Part shown: positions 48,001-59,050 of the stretch, one piece after another | Layout: each line of letters opens with the position of its first letter | Position numbering within the stretch: position 1 is the stretch's first letter | From: Struthidea cinerea | Taxonomy: Eukaryota > Chordata > Aves > Passeriformes > Corcoracidae | Length of the DNA: 64,000 nt | Direction of reading: 5' to 3' | NCBI GenBank assembly: GCA_013397865.1 | Contig: VZTI01001770.1 | Coordinates: 708,728 to 772,727, forward strand | The notes under the pieces: model-generated | Seen by the model: only the letters and a program-made list of their open reading frames with translations | Told to the model about the DNA's origin: nothing | Databases searched by the model: none | Translations under genes and position numbers: made by a program

Positions 48001-50173
48001 TGAACCAAAAGAGCCTCTTAACCAGAACAGTCATAAGAAGAAAATAATATAAAATAATCAAGGGATTAGAATTAGAGATTAGCCTGGAGTGATTCTAGCA
48101 TTGATTTGAGTCAGTGCTTGGAATGGAGCTTTTCTTTCTTTCTCAGGGATGGATTTGCCAACTTCTTTTTTATCAATCTAAATGGAAGGACAGGTTCCAT
48201 CTTATTCATCAACAGCATTTTGGGAAATGTGTGGCACTCTGTTGATGTCTCTGCAGGGCTTGGGCTGGCTGAATAATTGAAGGGGTATTTAAAATATTTG
48301 AGTGGAATAGTCAGATAAATTTTAAAAAATCATACAAGGTAACTGATGTTTTTATTTCACAGCATTTTATGACTTCTTAAAGCAGTGAAGACTCAGTAGA
48401 CAAGAACAAGTTTGCTCGATAAAAACGAGGATAAATTGTAAGGGTCTGACTGGGGACAACGCATTTGTTCCAACTGCAATTTTGCCTCAAGTCCAGAACT
48501 AATAGATAAAGCTTATGTTGAAACAATCTTGGTATTGAAATGAGTGGGGCTTTGCCATTGTTTGCAGTTATTCTGGGATGTCACCACAGGTTTTATTTGC
48601 AGATGCTGACAAGTCAGTTGTACCCACATGCACAATTATCAGCCATAATCATGGCATTGCAAGTGCTTGCCCCCATCATTTGTCAATTAACACTTGTTTG
48701 AGAAGAACAGATTAAATTTAGCTTTATTTCAGTCTTCATGTACATTCCAATCTAGAATAAAGGTGGTAACGCTTCTGAAAGAATAGTGGTTTGCTGGCAA
48801 GTGCTGGGAACTGGGAAACTGGGAACGTAGCAAGGGTGTGCAGGCTAAGGATATATTTCTTGTAAACAGGGAGAACAGAGGAGATGTAAAATGAGGAAGT
48901 AATAAAAAAGTGTGGAAATCACTGATCCTTTACAGTAAGGGGTGGAGCACAGCTGCCGGATTTTGTGGGGTTTTGTAATGAGAGTCCAAACCCTTCCAAG
49001 AGCACTGTTGTGCTCTTGTCTGTTGTTGTACCCAAGTAGAATTAGGTTTCTGTGCCTCCCCCTGGAATAACGCTCCTGCACTGGAAAACGCCCACGTCTT
49101 CTCCACTGCTCCCTTCCCCTGCAGCTGCTGGCAAAACAGCAACCCTGAGGGAGAGGCAGCTTAGCTTCCCCTGTGCCCACAGGAGCTGAGACACAGCCTG
49201 AGTGGTAGCTTTTCATCCCAGGGAGATAGTTGACTTCTCAGCAGGAAGCAAGTGGATATGAGGGCTCTTCAAAGGAACAAGTGTTGTCTGAGAGTCCTCC
49301 AGCAGAGCATTAACTGAGAAGATCGAGGTCTTTCACTTGCAGCTTGATAAAATCATAATCCTGCTTCCTGTGTCTTTTGCACGAAAAGCTCAGCATCACC
49401 ACTGATGTCCTTTCAAGCCAAATTGTCCTCCTAGCCAAAATTTATGTAATTGTTGTTCAGATGGAGTGAGGTTTCTGGAGGGTGTAGGCACAGGTTCTGG
49501 TGCAGTGACGGGAGCTCAAGTGGGAATGCACTTCTGAGCAGATCAATGCGTGGATGTTTCAGGAACAAACATCTTTCTGAGCCCTGATAAATATTTGTTC
49601 AATTCATTTGTTCAATGTCATTGAAGCAGGATGAGCTAAAACTTCACAAATATCAGTTCTAGGAACATTTTTAATGATAAAAAGAAAAGTTAGTTTATTC
49701 TTTTCATGAAGGCCTGCACTGCTGGGTATTCTCTTCTTTCAAAGTGACTTATTCTTGCTTCCACCATGTCCAGAGCTTGGTATGAGAATGTTCATCAGCC
49801 AAACAGCTCTTCAAAGCATCATCACTTTAAAAAAGCTGGACTCATCCAGCACTGCATGAACTGATCACCCATAAAACCCAGTTGTGATTCAGCTCAGTTA
49901 ACAGTAGGTGTAGCCTAGTAATGGAATACTAGGCCTTCATAGTTGAAAAATAGCCTATAATAACTTTGTCCTTTAGTATTTTTCCAGTGTCCAGCTGGTT
50001 AATTTATGTGGGTTTTATGCTTTTGTTTTCAATTTTTGACTCATGAAAATTATTAAGTAAAAAGCTTGCAGTCAGCTCCATGCTACTTAGGCAATTTGGA
50101 TGGAATTCAGCTCAACTCAGCAGAGGTGCAGAGGCTGAAGAAGTGTATAGTTTATAATTACTGTGCACGAAGA
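45080..50173 (-). other. Spacer between miR-216a and miR-216b, likely within the host transcript
   Basis: About 5.1 kb. Overlapping open frames at 45760-46608 on both strands show no domain and are probably chance. No repeat of note was seen. Confidence 0.5.
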
Positions 50174-50256
50174 TGCCAGATTGTAGAATCTCTACAGGTA
50201 ATTGTGAGATTGCTATAAAGACATCACACTTGCCTGCAGAGATTTCCCAGTCTGCG
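50174..50256 (-). ncRNA. MIR216B: miR-216b precursor
   Basis: The minus strand reads GCAGACTGGG then AAATCTCTGCAGGCAAG (5p arm, 50245-50224, 22 nt, ending TGTGA). The loop region is TGTCTTTATAGCAATCTC. The 3p arm (50205-50184) begins ACAATTACCTGTAGAGAT. The seed AATCTCT is that of miR-216b. Against the human mature sequence as I recall it, position 17 is G rather than A; the seed is unchanged. It is the most upstream of the three cluster members in the transcription direction, 5.1 kb before miR-216a. Confidence 0.96.
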
Positions 50257-52549
50257 ACTTCTATCCAGGTTGAAGAAGAGAGAGGAATGTTTCCTTTCTG
50301 CTGTTCCGTGTAATATTTTAAACTGAATTTTGAGCATGAAGAATGTTCTGTTGTTGAAAGATCATACATAACCCAAGAAAACTAGATAATAGTATTGATA
50401 ATTTCAATATGGTTTGGATCTGACACTGCATTCCCAGTGGAACCCTGGCCTCCAAAGGTTGCATTTTGGATGCCTCACTATCAGCTGGGACTCAGAACAG
50501 CACCTTTCCTCTAAATTTCTGTGATCAGGAACTTCTTGCCCCTGATTCCACTACTTTTGTTTGGTCTCTACTGGAACAACCCTAATTTTCCCCTTCTCAA
50601 CACACATTCTATTTGTAATCAAGTGGCAATGATTTTTTTTCTATAACCTCTTCTCTCTGTCCCTTTTTTTGTCTAATTGTTGGTTTTGGGAAAGAAAGGA
50701 GAGAAAGTTTGAGTGTCCTCCAGTTGCCATCACCATCCCTTTGGCTGCAGCCACGAGGAGTTTTTCTGGTATAAATCTTTCTCCTTCAGTCCATGTAATT
50801 CTCACCTCATTTATGACTCTCCCACTTGTTAGGTCTTGTTGTGCATTTTTACATTTAAATTGGGCACTCTTTGAGGCACAGATTATGAATAGACTTGTAC
50901 TGTGCAGGGGTTTAAAAAAGGGAAGGAAATACAAATGATTGAGAGAACTGTGGAGTTTCTAACCTTCTGCTAATTCCAAACAGTAAGCACAGGAAATAAA
51001 AAAAGGAAAAAATACCCTACTTTAACCTACTTTAATACTCTTTTTGTGAGCAGCAAAGGAGGCTATAAAAGCGTCAGATTAATTTACTCAGTTCTGGTGC
51101 GGAGCTTGCATTGTAAGAGATTTGTTTTTGCCAACGCTAAGTGATCCAAAGAATTTGAAGGATGAGGAACAGATCTTTAGTGTCTTTTGCTGTGAAAAAT
51201 CTTTAATGTGCTTTAGAAGGAGACTAAAGACCACTGTTTGTTTCCCTTTGTCTTTTGGAAGTGAAAGGATGTTTTGTAGCAAATTCTTGAAAAATCCGTG
51301 CAAAAAAAAGGTCTCCCTGAGATGTGACTCACAGTGACTGCTTGTACAGTATAAACAAATGAGAAACAGCTTGTGTCCTTGCTAAGGAGATTATCAGGAG
51401 AGGTTGAAAAGGTTCTTTCTAGAGAACAACTCATTCTCGTTATTTTTTGTAATGCTCGTGGAGCACTAGGGAAGGGGAAATGAACACCCAGAGCCACATT
51501 TTCCCCTCACCACACCCTGCAATACCAGAGGAATCAGCTTGTATTTAGGAGAAAGAAATTTAGGGTATGGAACATCTCAGTTTCACTGCGACTTTTGCGT
51601 GTTTATTGTGCTCAGCCCATCAGTCACCTCGTCCTGCCTGTGTTGGGCAGGAACTGCACCATTAATGGAGCTGTATTGCACCTTCTGCATGGTCCCTTTC
51701 AGCACAGCAGCACCTCCCTGCAGCCTTTAACACAGCCAGTAATAATCCTTGTAGAGCAAGCAAATAGATAAATATATGAGGGAAAAGCTCTCCTAAATAC
51801 AGAAGGAAGCCTTGCTGCTGCTGCTGTTACTGGGAGCTCTGCCCTGGCTGCCTGGGATCAAGGATTTGACTCTCCCTGTTTCAAACAATCAGGCAAAACC
51901 TGCAGAACACCCTTGTTAAATGATGCACTCAGTTCTGCAAATTAATGAGTGTTGTAGTCAGCCAAATTCATGTTCAAGGGAATGAAAATTTGCACTGCAA
52001 ACTCTGATGCTGTGTTTCCAGACAATGAAATTAACTATTGTGTGGCTCTGGAAAACCCTATAAATGAGCGGGAGACCAATCTGTTGCTGCATCCCTTTGA
52101 TGTAAGAAACAAAAAACAGGCTGTGTGTGCTGATTCACTTCTAAGCACAACGAGTAACTCCATCCTCAGGCTCTGAAACTTTCTGAGTTTCTAACTAACT
52201 TTTTTATAGTTAATTACTCATGTTAATATTTGCCACTCGTGACTTGAGGGGATGTTGCATTAGAAAAATCACCATCCTAAAAGTGCACAAGGCCATACAT
52301 TTGTGTGTATTTAACCAGGAGCTGCTTTTACTATCTTTCCTGTTCCTGTATTTTGGTTTATGTTGTTCTTCTGTCATTTCACTCTGCTGTACCTCTGGCA
52401 GCAAGGAAAATAAAACTTCCACAGGGCTTCTCTGGTGCCCTGGCTGTTATTTCCCAATGATCTACAACAATGGTTATTCAGTAACAGCTGGGCCGCGTCT
52501 TCTTTAGACAAAGCCACTGTGGGGCTGAAACCTCCCATTGCTGGAGCAT

Positions 52550-52571
52550 AACCGTTTCCCTGGAAACGGTT
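52550..52571. promoter_or_regulatory. Perfect 10-bp-arm palindrome, RFX X-box-like
   Basis: AACCGTTTCC, a 2-base spacer CT, then GGAAACGGTT. The core GTTTCC-CT-GGAAAC fits the RFX X-box pattern (GTHNYY, two bases, RRNAAC), and each arm also holds a MYB-like AACCG/CGGTT. It lies 2.3 kb upstream of miR-216b in its transcription direction. Binding is inferred from the motif only. Confidence 0.5.
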
Positions 52572-55500
52572 AACTAGCACGTGTTTTATTGTTTCCAACT
52601 GCTTTCCTGGGGTATTTGCAGGTGGTAGAAGATGCTTTCTTAAAGAGGGGTCATAACCTCGTGAACTTTCAGATGTTGCAACAAATTGGGGGACAAAACC
52701 ATTTTTTTTTCTTTCAAATGGATTAAGTAAATCTTATTATCCAGCCTTTGCGAGACAGACGTAACTCACAGTTTGATTTTTTGCATTATATCCAGATGCT
52801 GATACAAGCATTTCTGCTGTCAAAATTGTGTTTTGGGAATGGGAATCAAGACCCTATTCCAATAAGATTTCAAATAAACTCAGGGAGAACATGCAGACAT
52901 TGAGATTACTGTGACTTTCTTCTGTCCTGAGTTTATGTCAGCTGTGGTTTCTTTGCCTGTATGTATTTCTGGTGAATTTGATATTTCAGGGATTTATCTT
53001 AAAAATGCACTTGGATCTACCAGAATTTTTAGGTTGATAGATCTCAGGATTAATACAAAATTATCTGTGAATATGGAAAGCATGGTAACCATGAAAAAAA
53101 TAACTTGCTTGGTATTTTACATTGAAAAATATGCAAGTATACCTACAATGCAGACACACTTGCATTTGGATGTGCATCAGTAAGTAGGGAAGCAGAATTT
53201 TGTCAGTAGGAATTACATTTTAATTTTTTCCTATACCAAAATTAAATGTGCCTTACAAATGTATGTATTGACTTTATTAAAAAAAAACATTTTTCTGTGG
53301 TACACAGGAGTGTTTGAGTTAGAGTGGTTTGCTAAGAGGAGACAGTCCCAGGACAAAAGAGGGACAAGTAACATGTGACACAGTAAAAATGTGGTTAGAT
53401 TTTAATAAAGTCAGCAAAATCCATTCCTAATCGAGTGGGATGAAGAGAGAGCTCCCTCTCCTGTCTGTTTGATAAAATTTATAGTGGCTATTTGTGTGTT
53501 TACTTTGAGGTATAAATAAAGGTAACGTTTCAGTGACGTGCTGGGAAGTTTGTAATAAAAGGCTTCATCTCTCTGGAAGGAGTGAGCAGGTGGTTAAATC
53601 TGATCTATCCTTTTTTTTGAGACATTCTGAAGCTCTTCTGTTGCACTGGTAGTGTGAAGTCTTGTTTTGAAAAAGGTACTGGCTGTGTAATCTGATTTTA
53701 TAGTGTGCTCTGAACTAGGCACAAAACAAAGCTCCCCAAGCATGGACAAGAAACTGTCCCAATTTTCCTGAAATTAACTCTCAGCCCAGTGGCAGGTTCA
53801 AGCCCTCAGGATCGTGGTTAATAATTAATTTTTTATTTTTTGTTCTCTAGAGAACAATGCGAATATTCAGAGCCTTCCTTCACAGAATCTGTTTAATGGC
53901 ACATTTTTGAGATAGAGTTTTCTCAAAGGTACAGCCATGGTAGGTGTTCCTGGGCTGGCCCATCTGCTGCCTTTGTTACAGAGCACATGCCTCATTTGTA
54001 GCTTAGATACCCCTGGGCCTGAGCTGTAACCCAGGCAGATGTGGAGAGAGTGAGGACAAAGTTTCTGCTGCTCACAGCTGAGCTTTTCCCAAAGATTTGC
54101 AACAGATCCAAGCAGTGAAGAATTAAAGGCTACTGGTGACCGAGTTGTGCCATCAGAAGAAAGCAAATAAGTCACATCATGGCTGAAATGCACCTGTGAA
54201 TATGACCATACATTTTCTAAGACCGATTTTTACAGCTTGTGAAGTTTTTTCCTGAGAAACCTGGGCATTCCTGTATAGATCAGTGACCAGTGGGACTTGG
54301 TTGCAAGCTCATTTTATATGGACAATTAATGCAGGTACTCTCCTGCTTCTATCCATGAAAGTGCTTCGCTTCTCTTCCCTCTGTTCCACTTCCCATCAGT
54401 GCTATGGCTCCTGGTTTTTATATGGGCTGCTCAGTCCTTTTGGTAGCCATCCCATGACAGCAAGGATCACTCATCACTAACCCATGGATGCATTCGGGGC
54501 TTCAACTCAAAGGTCAGGCTGGTAAGTGACCACAGGACTGGACAATGTGTCCCTGCCCTGAGCCCTGACTGGCAAAGTCCCTCTTTGGGACCTGCCTTGG
54601 AGCAGCAGAAAGAGCAGGAAAACGGCCCCTGGGCCAGAGCACAAAGCAATTTGGCACAGCCCAGGGGATTTTCAGGCAGCACCTGGAGGAGGAGACTTTG
54701 CTGGGAGCTGTGGGAGCTCAGTTCCTGGCTGCACTGAGCCCAGGTGGCAGGGACAGTTGTCTGCTCCCTGAGATGGCTGTGTGGGTCCTTGGGTTTGTGT
54801 TGAACAAGGGTGTGGGAATGACACACTTCTGCAGGGAGACATCAAGTGTGCCCTGGCCTGGTGGGTGACAACGCTGCTCATTTTTCATACACGTTTCAGA
54901 ACTATATTGCTTGATGGCTTCCTTCACTTGGGCTCATGACTGACTGCATGAAAACTAAATCAAACTCAATTTTTGGACAGATGCATTTCCTGTCATGATC
55001 TCTATGTGATCTGTTAGAAGATACTTGGATTGGGGAAGGGAAACTGAGCTGAGGCAAGAAAAGGAGGGAGAAAAGCAACAGGTTGTGCACTCAGCCTATT
55101 CCCCCTCTCTTTTTTGAAGGGGAACCGCCTTAAATAAATTAGCACTTAAATAAATTAGCCACATTTCAGGCCAGACTTTGAGAGAAGAATGAAAGAATTA
55201 CCCTCATTGTTCACTGCCTTACTCAAAGCAAGTTTTTAATCTACAAACCAGGTAAAAACTTTCTGACACATGGCCTGCCTCATGCATGCCCTGAGCTATA
55301 TTCTTCAGGAGCATCACACTGGTTATGGCTTTTCCTTGAGATCGATAAGATATCAAATAATAAGTAACTATAATAAAGTTTTTGCCCACATGCTTGTTCT
55401 GCTGGAGGTTTTCTGGCAGCAGAGTAACCCAAACTAATCATGTGCGTGCAGTCACCCCACTCTGTTTCACTGCAAACCAGCACTGATTCCTCCCCCTGCC

Positions 55501-56204
55501 CTTCTTAGTACCAAACTAGTTTTAAGTCTGTTATATGGCAACTTTGATTCCAGGCAGCAGTGAACCCACATTGAATTAATTATATTCTGTGAACTTCAGA
55601 ACTCAGTTAAGCAATTTCATTTTTCATAGTTCTGAACAAAGAGAAAATGAGGCAATGACAGAGGCTTGAGTGTTGGCAATAATAAGATTGTATTTTGCTG
55701 TATAATTACTATCTCATTAATTCTAACTGTTGAAGAGCAGCTGCTGACTGTTGGTACCAATTTACTTTATGACTAAACCAATGGTCTTGTTCAACAAATA
55801 AATTGACATTATTTTCAGGAAGAAAGGATTAGGAATATTTACGGAGCCATAGCAGTGATTAATAACAGGAGTTATTTACCAGCTCCCCCCAGCCCGAATT
55901 TAAAAGTCCAGACTTACCAGAAAACATGGCTACAAGCTGTTCACCTTTCAGCTGTGTTTCTGCAGACTCCAGTACTGCTTTCAGCCTGCTCACCAACATT
56001 TGCGGTCACTTCAGACACCCTGTGCTGGGATAGATGCTGCCCGATGGGAGCTGGAAATCACTTAAAAAGAAAAGCCTGGTGAGCGCTGCCTTACGCCCAG
56101 ACCTTTCTGCCTTTGCTCCCAGTTTGCCACAATTACTTTGCTAAAGCGATTCCTCAGGCTGGGCCAGTAATCTAAGAGCAGATTAATTTGTCACTGACTG
56201 CAAA

Positions 56205-56405
56205 AGGAGGCGAGTGGAGGGGAAGAGTTCTTTCCCTGCTCTCAAATCCCCGCCGAGGTCCCCAAACCGCGGCGCTGACACCGGCACGGGGGCACAGCTT
56301 CCTCCAGTCAGGCCTACTGTGCCGCCGGCTGCTCCCGGCATGGCAGCTCCCAACTTGTTTCTCAAACAGAAAAACATCTGCTCCTCCAAAAGGTTCGGAA
56401 GCACC
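56205..56405. promoter_or_regulatory. CpG-rich patch, candidate promoter of the miRNA host transcript
   Basis: About 15 CpG sites in 200 bases (for example CCCCGCCGAGG, AACCGCGGCGCTGACACCGG, GCCGCCGGCTGC) stand out against CpG-poor flanks. It is 6 kb upstream of miR-216b on the transcription side. Direction and activity are not shown by sequence; it could equally be an exon or an unrelated enhancer. Confidence 0.45.
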
Positions 56406-58769
56406 GGAGAGATAGCCGAGAATTACAAGGAAAATACAAGTTTTCTATAGGAAACAGCCTGGCAGTCCACACTTTGTTATTCACTTGATAAGCAGAGTCT
56501 TTTTGACAGTCCTAACCTTCTAAACTATAGGTCCTGCTGAGCCCAGCATGAGTCGAACGCTGGGTACCATCTGTCAGAGCTTTAGTGAGGTTTTTTTTAC
56601 CCCCTCTCTCCTCTTTTGCTACAATCTGCTAAGAGGGGTGCGGAATAGAAGTTGCTTTCCTACCCTTAAATGAGAAGTAGGGAAATTCAATCAGAAGCAT
56701 TAAGAAATCCTGCTGTTTGCAAAAAACTCGGGAGGCACTGGGCAGGAGAACAGATTATTCTGTGTTCCTAAAGATTTTAAAAACAAGTATGTAACATACA
56801 CGATATATGCCTTGGGAAGTAGGGAGAAAATCTGAACCCCCAAACCGAGCAGATGATTTTGAAAAATGAATTTATGTGAACTGTGGTATTAACAGAAGTT
56901 TTGAAGTGATGCACAGTTCAGAGGTTTCAGCTGTTTTCCTAAAGGAACACTCTGAAAGGGTATTCCAAATTTCCCATTGATGGACATTTAATAAGAGGAG
57001 CTGGCAGAGAAGAAATGCCCCCCTGCTGCACTGGAAAAGAATTACCAAAAGGACATTTTTATGTCTCATTAGTTTATATTCAGCCCTAAATGAGCACCTG
57101 TTCTGAACTCTGTCTAAGTTTTCTGGGACTTTGGAGACAAATAAGTATTTCTCTTTAGCATGTGCCTAACAATTCACCAAAACAGAGGGGTTTGGGGGTT
57201 ATTGCAGACACAGGTGGAAATGAGAATATAACAAAAGCAGTGCCCTGGTTTTCCAGGGCTGAGGGCTGTGTTAGAAGGTGTATTGGCAGTCACCTGTATT
57301 GCTCTGCAAGGTGCAGCCAGGTTTTGCTTCTCCCGCCTGCACAAGTGGCTATTTGAGAAGCAAATTCCCAAGAACCACAGCAGTTGCTAATGCTAGAAAG
57401 AAAGAAGTGGAAAATTCTTTCAAGTCATGTATTTTTGTTGTGCACCAGCCTGTGTTTATAGGGTAGTGTGGGACTGAAGTTGTTTTGTGTTAGACCCTGC
57501 AGTGTCAGCAGTGTTAGCTCCACACCAGTAACACAGCCCCGTGAGTCACAGCCACTCCTGGGGGGACGTGTAGTGCCTTTCTTGTCTTTTCTCCCTCCGT
57601 TTTATAAACTGAAGGAAATGTTCAGCCTTCAAGGCTGGATTTGTGACTCTGCCTGGACATTTGTCTCAGCAGGGCTCAGTTTTCACTTGGAATTGTTGTA
57701 ATCAACCACAGAAATTAACGGTATAATTGTGCATGAAGTTTTGTTTGAGGTCTGAATTTTAGAAAGCAGAAACTGTTAATTATCTTTACCAACAAGCTTA
57801 GGTCTCCTTTTACTGTATAATTTTCTACCTCTGCTGAGTTGCATCACATCATTTCAATTTGTGTTAATTTAGCAGAAGAGATCTGTGGCTAACTGTGAGC
57901 ACAGATGGAAAAAGTTCCAATGTAATTTTATTGTTTCTTTAGTCACAGCAATTCCATATTGCCGTTATAAAAGGTCAGCAGTGTGATTTTAATGAGCGAT
58001 TCTGGTCTCCTTGCAATTTTATACTGATGCAATTTTGCTAACACATGCAAGCACTTGTGCTGGTGACACAGGTGGAGAGAGGATCGGTGAGATTCCGATT
58101 GGTGTTTGCTTTGCCTCTTCTTGTGAGCAGAGGTGTTAAAATGTACACTTTGGGCACAAGCAGATGGTTACAAAAGTTGTGGTGTGTAGCAGGAGCAATT
58201 TATGTGAAGAAGTGGCTTTACAGGCTTCTGTGTGGGCAGTGGTACGTGTAGTTGTTGTCTTTGGATTTGAATGTATCATTTGAGCAGGGTGATGTTGTGA
58301 CTTGCCTAATACTAGGAGGCAATTGTATGTAGAGTACGTATTTGTCCAGATTCCGTTTTCATCCTCCTTGCCTGTGTTTGCTGTGGCAATGGGCAAGGAC
58401 AAACCAGAGCTGAGCCGCTTTGTCCGTGGTGCTGGGGAGCACTGCGTGGTGGGAAGCCCCCTTCCTGAGGGGCCCCAGGCTATGCAGGCAGAGCACACAG
58501 GAGGCAGGAAAGGTGGAAGGAGAGAGAACCAAAACTATCCAGTCAAAGCTGATGTTTTTAATTGCTGTCTCACCAATAATCTGTACTTTTGCAGGCAGTG
58601 TAAAGGATGTGTTTCTCACCATGCTGCATCGGTGATGCTGCCATAGAGTGGTTCTGTGGCCTCTTTATTCTGCCCAATCTCCTGCTGAGCAACATTTAAA
58701 TCCACGTGTTTCTATTTGGGACGAGTATCTTTGATTTAATGTTATATTCTGGGTTGTGTGTCTCACCCC

Positions 58770-59050
58770 TAAAGGCCGTGTCTGTTCCGGAAAGAGCCCT
58801 CCTGGTGTTTAGGTGTGAGCGAGCACAGCGCGTGCCAGGACCCTGTCCCAGCCGTGTGGGGAGGGCAGGACAGCTCCCAGGTACATCCCTGCTTCCGAGG
58901 GGGAGCACGGCCCAGGCTGTTCCCGCTCCACACGCTCCACAAAAAGCCGGAGCACCTGTTCTGTGCACGCTCCTGCTGGGCTCTGCTGTTTGTATCTGCT
59001 GCCACCGGGGTCCCACGAGGGGGACTGGAGCTTTTGAATGGAACAAGGAA
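58770..59050. promoter_or_regulatory. Weaker CpG-enriched patch
   Basis: About 14 CpG in 280 bases, including GAGCGAGC, AGCGCGTG and CTTCCGAGGGGG. Open frames on both strands here are a consequence of the GC content. It is a second candidate for a host-transcript promoter or an enhancer. Confidence 0.3.

Noticed and set aside
56188..56450. Short open frames in the CpG patch, considered as the CCDC85A start
   Set aside because: The translations do not resemble the CCDC85A N-terminus or its coiled-coil; the patch is better kept as a candidate promoter.
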